Origin: Victivallales bacterium
GTDB taxonomy: Bacteria > Verrucomicrobiota > Lentisphaeria > Oligosphaerales > Oligosphaeraceae
Length of the DNA stretch: 11,522 bases
Direction: 5' to 3'
Assembly: GCA_900769285.1 (NCBI GenBank)
Contig: CAAGGB010000284.1
Location: forward strand, 1-11,522
In this document: positions 1 through 6,673 of the stretch, piece by piece
Position numbering within the stretch: position 1 is the first letter of the stretch
How the letters are laid out: every line of letters begins with the position of its first letter
Program-made: the position numbers and the translations under genes
The notes under the pieces: model-generated
What the model saw: the letters and a program-made list of their open reading frames with translations, nothing else
Databases searched by the model: none
Told to the model about the DNA's origin: nothing

Positions 1-15
1 GGCTAATCAGGGGAC

Positions 16-35
16 GCCGCTTCGCGGCTTTCTTT
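16..35 (+). terminator. Possible intrinsic terminator of an upstream gene
   Basis: A 5-bp stem (GCCGC at 16-20, GCGGC at 24-28) with a 3-base loop is followed by TTTCTTT. This looks like a short rho-independent terminator read on the + strand, for a gene lying left of the window. The stem is short, so the call is tentative. Confidence 0.4.
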
Positions 36-38
36 CCG

Positions 39-84
39 CCCGACGGCGGGGGCGCCGTCGGGACAGGCGCCGCTGGCGCGGCGC
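39..84. repeat. Two adjacent GC-rich inverted repeats
   Basis: CCCGACGGC (39-47) pairs with GCCGTCGGG (54-62) around a 6-base loop. GCGCCGC (67-73) pairs with GCGGCGC (78-84) around TGGC. Both stems are perfect. With the hairpin at 16-28 they make three hairpins in under 70 bases just before the holB-like gene. They could be terminators, a REP-like element or mRNA structure. No protein-coding signal is visible here. Confidence 0.6.
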
Positions 85-184
85 GGTTTCGCGATTATTG
101 AGGCGGTTTTCGCCCGACTCAGCCTTCTCCCACTTCCATCCCTTCCACTTCTGCCCCCGTCAGCGGGGCTGTGCTGCGAACACC

Positions 185-1204
185 ATGCGACTCACTGAAT
201 TCTCGGGGATGTTCCCCAATCTGTGCCATCATCTGCTGGAGGCCAAACGCCATGGCCGGGCCGGCCAATCGTATCTGCTGCGCGGAGACAAGGCGGACTT
301 CATCGAGGAGTTCGCGCTGGCGTGGGCGCAGGTCGCCGCCTGCCAGCATCCGGAGCCGGACGGCTCGCCCTGCGGCCAGTGCCGACCCTGCACCCTCCTC
401 GAACAACAGCAGTATCCCGAACTCCGCATCCTCCGCCCACAGTCCAAGTCCAGGCTCATCACCATCGCCGCCATCCGCGACTTCGAACACTGGCTCTCCA
501 TGGCCACACCGCCCGGACTCCTCAAAATCGGACTCATCGCCGAGGCCGAATGCCTCGGCACCGACGCCCAAAACGCCTTCCTCAAGACCCTGGAGGAGCC
601 ACCGCCGCAGTCCATGCTCCTCCTAACCACCACCAACGCACGACGACTCCTCCCAACCATCATCTCACGCTGCCAGACGCTCTCCCTCCTCCGCAACCGC
701 ACCGACTACGAAATCGCCGAACGCAAGCAGCTCTATCAGCTCCTCGCGCCACTCCGCCGACAGGCCGGCGCCGCCCTCGGCTTCCGCACCAGCGTCGCCC
801 TCTCCCAGCTCCTCGCCGGACTCCGCAAGGAGGCCGAGGCCATGTCCGACGAACTCCGTGACCACCGCTGGGACGGCAACGACGACAAGAAAATCCAGAA
901 GCAACTCGACGAGGAGCTCACCGCACGCATCGAGGCCGAGTATGTCCGCCGCCGCGAATCGCTGCTCGGCGGACTGCTGGCATGGTTCCTCCAGCGGATG
1001 CTCATCGCCTCGGGCGTCCGCGCCGACCTGCTCCCGCATCAGGAGATGCTCCCCAGCTCGGAGAGCCTGTTCGCCAACCCGCCCTCACCCGATGAGGCCG
1101 AACAGGATATCCGCTACGCCGAGAAGCTCATCCAATGCCTCCGCAGCAACGTCGACGAACGACTCGCACTCGACGCCTTCTGCCTCAACGTCAGCCTCAA
1201 GTAG
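185..1204 (+). CDS. holB: DNA polymerase III subunit delta-prime (clamp loader, HolB/DnaX-like)
   Basis: This is a 339-residue AAA+ clamp-loader subunit, which in the family helps the gamma/tau-delta-delta' complex load the beta clamp at replication forks. Seen in the sequence: a zinc module of Cys53, 63, 66 and 69 (C-x9-C-x2-C-x2-C); a degenerate P-loop (RGDKADF near 33-39) without the GKT needed to bind ATP, as expected for delta'; the conserved DAQNAFLKTLEEPP stretch at 127-140; and the SRC motif at 161-163 that supplies the arginine finger. A highly charged, probably helical segment lies at about 213-260. The frame stays open to a TTG at 98, but conserved sequence begins at ATG 185, which has no clear Shine-Dalgarno site. 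It converges with the fucosidase gene. A gamma/tau paralogue is less likely because the P-loop is lost. Confidence 0.88.
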   Translation: MRLTEFSGMFPNLCHHLLEAKRHGRAGQSYLLRGDKADFIEEFALAWAQVAACQHPEPDGSPCGQCRPCTLLEQQQYPELRILRPQSKSRLITIAAIRDFEHWLSMATPPGLLKIGLIAEAECLGTDAQNAFLKTLEEPPPQSMLLLTTTNARRLLPTIISRCQTLSLLRNRTDYEIAERKQLYQLLAPLRRQAGAALGFRTSVALSQLLAGLRKEAEAMSDELRDHRWDGNDDKKIQKQLDEELTARIEAEYVRRRESLLGGLLAWFLQRMLIASGVRADLLPHQEMLPSSESLFANPPSPDEAEQDIRYAEKLIQCLRSNVDERLALDAFCLNVSLK

Positions 1205-1239
1205 ACGACGCTATCCCAAAAATGCGCCGCGCAGCGGCA

Positions 1240-1283
1240 TCTAGAACCTCTAGAACCTCTAGAACCTCTAGAATCTCTAGAGG
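1240..1283. repeat. 9-bp tandem repeat (TCTAGAACC)n
   Basis: There are three perfect copies of TCTAGAACC (1240-1248, 1249-1257, 1258-1266), then TCTAGAATC (1267-1275) and a partial TCTAGAGG (1276-1283). Each unit contains the palindrome TCTAGA. The array starts 35 bases after the holB-like stop codon and is not part of a credible gene. Its copy number may vary between strains. Confidence 0.9.
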
Positions 1284-1302
1284 CGCCCCCCCAAAGACCC
1301 AA

Positions 1303-1347
1303 AACGGCCGGCCCCCTTTCCCCAGACGGGAAAGGGGGCCGGCCGTT
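1303..1347 (-). terminator. Strong terminator hairpin of the fucosidase gene
   Basis: A perfect 20-bp inverted repeat (1303-1322 against 1328-1347) has a 5-base loop. Read on the - strand it lies 20 bases after the fucosidase stop and is followed by a run of four T (counting the last two of the stem) and a second TTT a few bases on. That suits termination of leftward transcription. On the + strand no T run follows, so it may only partly stop holB-like transcripts. Confidence 0.82.
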
Positions 1348-1366
1348 GCGTCTAGCCGTCTCAGTC

Positions 1367-2659
1367 TCAGTTGAGGATCAGCTCGATGACGGGGACCTCG
1401 CCGCAGGACTGCGGCAAGACGACGGGCAGCTCCAGCGTGAGCGCACCCTCGGGCGACGTGCTGTTGAGTCCGGCGTGGACGTTGGCGCCGGCGACGCGGA
1501 ACTTGATTTCAGAGCCGTCGGCGAGGAGCTGGGCGTAGCGGACCTTGCCGGCGAGTCCGGGCAGATGGACGTGCTTGAAGGGCCAGGAGAAGAAGTGGAC
1601 GTAGAGACGCCGCGTCTCGGGATTGTAGGTGTAGCGGCAGTCGAGGGGGGCGACCATGGTGGCGGGCGCCTGTCCGCAGCCGTAGATGGAGCGGGCATGG
1701 TACTTCATCCAGGCGGCGTAGGCGGCAAGACGGTCCAGGGCGCGCTGGTCGATGTAGCCGCGCGAGGTGGGGCCGACGTTCATGAGCAGGTTGCCGCCGC
1801 GCGACACATGGTTGACGAGCATCTCAATGCACTGCTTCGGCGACTTCCAGGAGGCCTCGTCGCGGTAGTATCCCCAGGAGCCGGAGAACGTCTGGCAGCC
1901 CTCCCAGACGACGGGGTTGCCGTCCGCGTCGACCATGCCCTTGTCGGGCGTGTACTGTTCGGGCGTCACGATGTCGCCCGAACCGGGCAAATCGAGGCGA
2001 TTGTCCACGATGACGTCCGGCTGCAGCTCGCGCACCAGCCGGATGAGCTTCTCGGACTCCCAGGCGTCATGGCCCTTGCCGAACTCGCCGCCCGGATAGC
2101 TGAAGTCGAACCAGAGGACGTCGATGCGGCCGTAGTTGGTGAGCAGCTCGGTCACCTGGTCGCGCATATACTGGGCGTAGCGCGTCATGTCGCGGCCCTG
2201 GTTGAACTCCTCGGGCGTCACGCGGTTGCGCATCGGGTGTATCTGGTCGTAGGTGAAGTCGGGATGATGCCAGTCAAGCAGCGAGTAGTAGAAGCCGACG
2301 CGCAGGCCCTCGGCGCGGAACGCGTCGACGACCTCGCGGAGGAGGTCGCGCCCGGCGGGCGTGTTGGTGGCCTTGTAGTCGGTGTAGGCGGTGTCCCAGA
2401 GGCAGAAGCCCTCATGGTGCTTGGTGGTGATGACGAAGTACTTCATGCCGGCCTCACGGGCGGCCTTCGCCCACTCGCGGGGGTTGAACATATCGGGATT
2501 GAAGAGGTCGAAGTAGACCTGGTACTCCTCGTTGGAGATCTGCTCGCGGTGGCGGACCCATTCGTGGCGTGCCAGCATCGAGTAGAGTCCCCAGTGGATG
2601 AACATGCCGAAGCGGTCATGCGTGTACCAACTGGTGTCGCCGTGTCCATAGTCGCCCAT
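1367..2659 (-). CDS. Alpha-L-fucosidase, glycoside hydrolase family 29
   Basis: This 430-residue enzyme is predicted to remove terminal alpha-L-fucose from glycans by the retaining GH29 mechanism. Seen: the N-terminal DRFGMFIHWGLYS block (15-27), the substrate-binding TTKHHEGF block (78-85), and VLWFDFSYP at 181-189, in which Asp185 is the expected nucleophile. SWGY (261-264) and GGNLLMNVGP (288-297) are also typical of the family. Glu234 in TPEQ is a candidate acid/base, by inference only. A short C-terminal beta-rich region follows about residue 330. No signal peptide or lipobox is visible, so it probably works in the cytoplasm on imported oligosaccharides. ATG 2659 has a GGAGG site 10 bases upstream. 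It is divergent from the pseudopilin genes and appears monocistronic. Linkage specificity cannot be read from the sequence. Confidence 0.92.
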   Translation of the reverse strand: MGDYGHGDTSWYTHDRFGMFIHWGLYSMLARHEWVRHREQISNEEYQVYFDLFNPDMFNPREWAKAAREAGMKYFVITTKHHEGFCLWDTAYTDYKATNTPAGRDLLREVVDAFRAEGLRVGFYYSLLDWHHPDFTYDQIHPMRNRVTPEEFNQGRDMTRYAQYMRDQVTELLTNYGRIDVLWFDFSYPGGEFGKGHDAWESEKLIRLVRELQPDVIVDNRLDLPGSGDIVTPEQYTPDKGMVDADGNPVVWEGCQTFSGSWGYYRDEASWKSPKQCIEMLVNHVSRGGNLLMNVGPTSRGYIDQRALDRLAAYAAWMKYHARSIYGCGQAPATMVAPLDCRYTYNPETRRLYVHFFSWPFKHVHLPGLAGKVRYAQLLADGSEIKFRVAGANVHAGLNSTSPEGALTLELPVVLPQSCGEVPVIELILN

Positions 2660-2795
2660 GTGCGTCGTTCCTCCGTGATAAGTCCTTGCGATAACGTAGG
2701 TTGAACTATTTTTCAGTCATCCCGCCACGCCGCTGGGCCGCGACGGGTCGGGCATAATCTATCGCCCGCCGTCAGCGAATTCAACGTTCCAGCTC
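2660..2795. other. Divergent intergenic region, fucosidase side
   Basis: This stretch is the upstream region of the leftward fucosidase gene. The Shine-Dalgarno site of that gene is at about 2670-2674. Two GATAA direct-repeat half-sites (at 2678-2682 and 2690-2694, 12 bases apart) lie just above it and could mark a regulator site, but that is speculative. I could not find a convincing leftward -35/-10 pair. Confidence 0.3.
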
Positions 2796-2824
2796 TTGTT
2801 TTCTTGGCCGAAAAATGGTATAAT
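2796..2824 (+). promoter_or_regulatory. Sigma-70-type promoter with extended -10 for the pseudopilin genes
   Basis: A perfect TATAAT lies at 2819-2824, preceded by TGG, which makes an extended -10 element. A weak -35 (TTGTTT, 2796-2801) sits at the ideal 17-base spacing. It is about 60 bases upstream of the first pseudopilin start. AT-rich promoters stand out in this GC-rich window, which raises confidence. Confidence 0.65.
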
Positions 2825-2882
2825 ATGTATGCAAAAGGCATAAAACGCCCTCGAATCCCCCCACCCCCAGAAGGAGCCACCC

Positions 2883-3584
2883 ATGAAACGTCAGCTGAAC
2901 TTCACACTGATCGAGCTGCTCGTCGTGATTGCCATCATCGCCATCCTGGCGGCGATGCTGCTGCCGGCGCTGTCGAAGGCGCGCGAGAAGGCGGAGGCCA
3001 TCTCCTGCATCAACAACCTCAAGCAGCTCTCGCTGGCCAGCACCATGTACACCACGGACAACCGCAACTACCTCATCTGGATGCTCCCCGACACCACAGT
3101 CGGCAACAGCGACTCCGCCATCGCCGCCACCAAGGACCACAACCGCCCGCCGCAGGCCCTCCTCTGGAACTACGTCGGCGCCGAGGCCAAGACCTTCGTC
3201 TGCGACAGCGACCCCACACCCGGCAACTACCACTTCTGGAACTGCGGCGTCAACTTCGGCGACGCCTCCGAGGTCAAGAGCACCGGCTCCAGCTACATGT
3301 TCCACCAGCGCATCATCTGCGGCCCGCAGGCCATCAAGATCACCGCCGTCAAGAAGCCCACCCTCGTCGCCCTCTGCTCCGACGGCACCCAATCCGTCAA
3401 CTGGTGCTGGCGGACCATCGACACGCTGGACACCTCCACAACCCAGCGCATGGACTGGACGCACGGCAACAACATGGCCAACCTCGCCTTCGTCGACGGC
3501 CACGCGGAGTCGCTCCAGCGCAACGGCATCTTCCTGCGCCTCATCCATGTCCCGACCGACACGAAGCCGCCAACCGCCTACTGA
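2883..3584 (+). CDS. Prepilin-like protein (type II pseudopilin family) 1
   Basis: This 233-residue protein has a type IV prepilin N-terminus. A short basic leader (MKRQLN) is followed by the conserved hydrophobic helix at 7-30, with Phe at mature position 1 and Glu at +5, then SKAREKA. The likely cleavage is after Asn6, not the usual glycine. The globular part has several cysteines and ends with a His194-x10-DG motif (DG at 205-206), matching the prepilin-like H-x9-DG C-terminal family common in planctomycete and Lentisphaera relatives. Members are membrane-anchored and processed by a prepilin peptidase; their role (secretion pseudopilin or surface protein) is mostly unknown. ATG 2883 has AAGGAG 6 bases upstream. 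It is first in a two-gene unit with a close paralogue. No secretion or pilus machinery is in view, so the function stays open. Confidence 0.87.
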   Translation: MKRQLNFTLIELLVVIAIIAILAAMLLPALSKAREKAEAISCINNLKQLSLASTMYTTDNRNYLIWMLPDTTVGNSDSAIAATKDHNRPPQALLWNYVGAEAKTFVCDSDPTPGNYHFWNCGVNFGDASEVKSTGSSYMFHQRIICGPQAIKITAVKKPTLVALCSDGTQSVNWCWRTIDTLDTSTTQRMDWTHGNNMANLAFVDGHAESLQRNGIFLRLIHVPTDTKPPTAY

Positions 3585-3630
3585 CCCGTAACCTCGTCCT
3601 CCAGCCACCCGAACAGGAGAAACATCCACC

Positions 3631-4359
3631 ATGTCGTCCACCCCGCACCGCAAGCCATTCACGCTGATTGAGCTCCTCGTCGTCATCGCCATCATCGCCA
3701 TTCTGGCGGCGATGCTACTGCCGGCCCTCTCCAAGGCCCGCGAGAAGGCCCGCGCCATCTCCTGCACCTCCAACATGAAGCAGTGCACCCTGGCCATGGC
3801 CATGTACGCGGACGACTACAACAACTTCTGGGTCGCGTTCAACCAGCAGGTGAACAGCACCATCTCCGCCACCACCACCCTCGCCACCTATGGCTACATG
3901 ACGGACAAGAAGCCGTTCTTCTGCCCCTCACAGACCATCCCCAGCAACCTCGACACCAGCTACAGCGTCGCCGCCATCCGCGCCGACATGTCCTACGACA
4001 CCAGCTGCTACAAGTACAACGAGAGCACCTGGGGCAAGTTCGCCATCTCCGACACCGCCATCCCCAACTCCTCCCGCAAGGACAACGTCTTCTACAACCT
4101 GACCGCCTGCAAGATGCCCTCCGCCGCGCCCTTCTGGACCGACTCCTGCGTCCTCTCCTCGCCCTCACGCGGCGCCTGGACCTGCGGCACCGGCACCAGC
4201 GAGGCCGGACTCTCCGTCAGCGCACACCACGGCGCACGCGGCAACATGGGCTTCTTCGACGGCCACGCGCAGGCCTGCGGACGCGGCGACTACACCAACA
4301 TGAAGGTCAAGAACGTCTCCTTCGACCGCGCCACCACCCAGACCATCCTCTTCCAGTAA
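3631..4359 (+). CDS. Prepilin-like protein (type II pseudopilin family) 2
   Basis: This 242-residue paralogue of the preceding gene starts 46 bases after its stop, so the two are probably co-transcribed. The leader MSSTPHRKP precedes the methylation/cleavage motif, with mature Phe10 and Glu14 (+5). Cleavage would follow Pro9, an unusual residue for prepilin peptidase. The N-terminal 30 or so residues almost match gene 1, and the rest has diverged. His200-x9-DG (210-211) is present, followed by a short polar tail ending FQ. A CAGGAG site lies about 11 bases before ATG 3631. A tandem duplication with later divergence of the exposed domain is the simplest reading. Membrane or periplasmic location is inferred from the family. 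Confidence 0.87.
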   Translation: MSSTPHRKPFTLIELLVVIAIIAILAAMLLPALSKAREKARAISCTSNMKQCTLAMAMYADDYNNFWVAFNQQVNSTISATTTLATYGYMTDKKPFFCPSQTIPSNLDTSYSVAAIRADMSYDTSCYKYNESTWGKFAISDTAIPNSSRKDNVFYNLTACKMPSAAPFWTDSCVLSSPSRGAWTCGTGTSEAGLSVSAHHGARGNMGFFDGHAQACGRGDYTNMKVKNVSFDRATTQTILFQ

Positions 4360-4382
4360 AGACCCTTCCCTCCCCTAACCCC

Positions 4383-4413
4383 GCGGGCTGGCCAGGCTTC
4401 CTGACCAGCCCGC
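4383..4413 (+). terminator. Terminator hairpin after the pseudopilin pair
   Basis: GCGGGCTGGCCAGG (4383-4396) pairs with CCTGACCAGCCCGC (4400-4413), with one internal mismatch and a 3-base loop, 23 bases after the second pseudopilin stop. The T run after it is weak (CTACTTTACC), so it may be a poor terminator or an mRNA 3' end protector. Confidence 0.68.
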
Positions 4414-4580
4414 CTACTTTACCAAAACGGTCGAGTTTTTCGGGCTGGGTTATGGCGCACCGTGGTTGACCGATTATAGTATATGACGTGGCCTCCGGCA
4501 TGAGGCAGGCGGCCATTTTCCTGTCCTCTCGCCCCCCAAAAAAACTCATTCCATCCTGGAGTCACAAGACCTTCGCCACC
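4414..4580 (+). promoter_or_regulatory. Leader/promoter region of the metX operon
   Basis: A TATAGT at 4475-4480 is a possible -10, but no good -35 stands 16-18 bases before it. The TTGACC at 4466-4471 is too close to pair with it. Just downstream, TGGCC (4489-4493) can pair with a GGCCA that is followed by TTTT, a possible attenuator. A smaller GCCTC/GAGGC hairpin (4491-4495 with 4502-4506) competes with it. I recognise no SAM riboswitch consensus here. Confidence 0.3.
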
Positions 4581-5879
4581 GTGAACACCACACACTCTGC
4601 TGACACACCGTCGCCGTCGTCACCCTCGAACGGTCGAACGCACACGTATGAGCCACCGGACAGCCCGGGCTCGGTGGGCATGACGCTGGCGCACCAGATG
4701 ACGCTGACGGATGCGGCGCATCCGTTTGAGCTGGAGTCGGGCCGCTCGCTGTCGGAGCTGACGGTCGAGTACGAGACGTACGGTGAGCTGTCACCGGACC
4801 GCACGAACGCGATTCTCATCTGCCATGCGCTGACGGGTGACGCACACGTGGCCGGCTGGGACGCGCAGGCCCGCCAGACGGGCCGCACCTGGCGCCTGAA
4901 CAAGCCCGGCTGGTGGGACGAGGTCGTCGGCCCAGGCAAGCCACTGGACACCAACCGCTTCTTCCTCATCTGCGCCAATGTCATCGGCTCCTGCTACGGG
5001 ACGACGGGCCCGGGCTCCATCAACCCCGCGACGGGACGTCCCTACGGCCTGTCGTTCCCGTTCGTGACCATCGGCGACTGGGTGAAGATGGAGGCGCTGC
5101 TGCTGGATCGCCTGGGCATCCGCCAACTGTACGCGGTCATCGGCGGGTCGCTGGGCGGCCAGCAGGCACTCGAATTCTCGCTCGCCTATCCGGACCGCGC
5201 CCTGAAGTGCATCATCCTGGCGTCGGGGCCGAAGCTGCCGTCGCAGGGCATCGGCTTCAACGCCGTCGCCCGCCACGCCATCCAGCAGGACCCGAACTTC
5301 TGCTGCGGCGACTACTACGGGAACGCGCAGCAGCCCACGGACGGCCTGGCCGTCGCCCGAATGCTCGCCCACATCACCTACCTCTCCGGCAAGGGCATGG
5401 ACTCGAAATTCGGGCGTGAGCTCCAGAACGAGTCCGAGGACCGCTTCGGCTTCGGCGTCAAGTTCAAGGTCGAGAGCTACCTCAACCACCAGGGCCGCAC
5501 GTTCATCGAGCGCTTCGACGCCAACAGCTACCTCTACATCACCCGCGCCATGGACTACTACGACGCGGCGGCCGCCTGGGGCGACGGCGACCTCGTCCAG
5601 GCCTGTCGGCGCATCCGCGCCGAGGTCATGGTCGTCAGCTTCTCCAGCGACTGGCTCTATCCGCCAGAGGTCAGCGAGGAGTTCGTCACCGCGCTCCTGC
5701 GCAACGAGACGCCCGTCACCTACATCAACGTCGAGAGCACCTACGGCCACGACGCGTTCCTCGTCGAGGCCGACAAGGTCGGCCGACTCATCCGCGCGTT
5801 CCTGCTGTCGCCCCGCAACGCCGTCCGCCGCGCCAGCGCATCCCAGTCACAGACACGAGAAGGAGGGCCGAGACCATGA
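4581..5879 (+). CDS. metX: Homoserine O-acyltransferase (MetX)
   Basis: This alpha/beta-hydrolase acylates the hydroxyl of homoserine, normally with acetyl-CoA, as the first committed step of methionine synthesis in the cytoplasm. Numbered from the internal ATG 4680, the nucleophile is Ser157 in GGSLGGQQALEF, the acid is Asp324 in SSDWLYPPE, and His357 lies in YGHDAF. RFDANSYLYITRAMDYYD and HITYLSGKGM are further family signatures. The start is uncertain. The SVG just before ATG 4680 matches the conserved GSVG near the N-terminus of other MetX proteins, so I prefer GTG 4581 (432 residues, Pro/Ser-rich lead); ATG 4680 (399 residues) and GTG 4488 are alternatives, and none has a good ribosome site. 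The stop overlaps the metW start (ATGA). Acetyl versus succinyl specificity cannot be settled by eye. Confidence 0.92.
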   Translation: MNTTHSADTPSPSSPSNGRTHTYEPPDSPGSVGMTLAHQMTLTDAAHPFELESGRSLSELTVEYETYGELSPDRTNAILICHALTGDAHVAGWDAQARQTGRTWRLNKPGWWDEVVGPGKPLDTNRFFLICANVIGSCYGTTGPGSINPATGRPYGLSFPFVTIGDWVKMEALLLDRLGIRQLYAVIGGSLGGQQALEFSLAYPDRALKCIILASGPKLPSQGIGFNAVARHAIQQDPNFCCGDYYGNAQQPTDGLAVARMLAHITYLSGKGMDSKFGRELQNESEDRFGFGVKFKVESYLNHQGRTFIERFDANSYLYITRAMDYYDAAAAWGDGDLVQACRRIRAEVMVVSFSSDWLYPPEVSEEFVTALLRNETPVTYINVESTYGHDAFLVEADKVGRLIRAFLLSPRNAVRRASASQSQTREGGPRP

Positions 5880-6637
5880 CCGACTCCTATGCGTTCCAGC
5901 CCCTGCCGGAGAGCATCCCAGGCCTCGAGGTCTTCCTGCAGCGCCTCGGCGTCAACTACCAGGACAGCGACTTCTCGCAGTTGCGCGAGCAGGTGCGACG
6001 CGCCATCGAGCTCAAGGTCGACTTCTCGGCACCGCCGCCGCGACACTGGGAGGACGCCATCATCGAACAGGCCATCCCCCGAAACGCCCATGTCCTCGAC
6101 CTCGGCTGCGGCACCGGCGAGCTGCTCGCACGCCTCATCGACAAACGAAACTGCACCGTCCAGGGCGTCGAGGAGAACGAGGAGGCCGCCCTGGAGGCCA
6201 TCTGCCGCGGCATCCCCGTCTACCAGGGCGACATCAGCCGCGTCTGCGCCAAGCTCGTCGACGACGCCTTCGACTTCGCCATCCTCGAGAACACGCTCCA
6301 GACGCTGCGCAACCCCATCGACACGCTGACGGACATGCTGCGCGTCGCGCGGACCTCCATCGTCTCCTTCCCCAACTTCGCCCACTGGTCCGTGCGCCTG
6401 GCGTTCTCCATCGGCGGCCGTATGCCCGTCACCGCCTCCCTCCCCAACACCTGGTACAACACCCCGAACATCCACCTCTGCTCCATCACCGACTTCATCG
6501 ACTGGACCCAGCGGCAGAACATCGACATCCTCAGCGCCTACGTCCTCGTCGAGGGCAAGGTCGAGCCCTTCCAGGCCGACCGCCATCTCCACAACATCAC
6601 CGCCGAACAGGCCCTCTTCTTCATCCGCAGGTGCTAG
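5876..6637 (+). CDS. metW: MetW, methionine biosynthesis methyltransferase-fold protein
   Basis: MetW is the standard partner of MetX in many proteobacteria and some other phyla, and is needed for, or boosts, homoserine acylation. It has a SAM-methyltransferase fold. The 253-residue protein shows motif I, VLDLGCGTGEL, at 73-83, an acidic stretch after the next strand (GVEENEEAA), and family-specific SFPNFAHW and NTWYNTPNIHLC. The N-terminal 60 residues or so precede the usual MetW start and look helical and charged, making it longer than the common size of about 200. GAAGGAGG lies 9-16 bases before the ATG, inside the end of metX. The 4-bp ATGA overlap suggests translational coupling and a fixed ratio of the two proteins. 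Whether it methylates anything is unknown. Confidence 0.92.
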   Translation: MTDSYAFQPLPESIPGLEVFLQRLGVNYQDSDFSQLREQVRRAIELKVDFSAPPPRHWEDAIIEQAIPRNAHVLDLGCGTGELLARLIDKRNCTVQGVEENEEAALEAICRGIPVYQGDISRVCAKLVDDAFDFAILENTLQTLRNPIDTLTDMLRVARTSIVSFPNFAHWSVRLAFSIGGRMPVTASLPNTWYNTPNIHLCSITDFIDWTQRQNIDILSAYVLVEGKVEPFQADRHLHNITAEQALFFIRRC

Positions 6638-6673
6638 CCACACCCCATCCACCACGCAAGGAGACACGCCGCC

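Noticed and set aside
1240..1283. CRISPR-like repeat array
   Set aside because: The 9-bp units are directly abutting with no spacers, so it is a simple tandem repeat.
1346..2704. A 452-codon + strand frame opposite the fucosidase
   Set aside because: It mirrors the fucosidase codons and shows only Gly/Val/Ala/Asp-rich sequence with no motif, while the opposite strand has complete GH29 signatures.
4466..4480. TTGACC and TATAGT as a promoter for metX
   Set aside because: Only 3 bases separate the two boxes, far below the 16-18 needed, so they cannot work as a pair.
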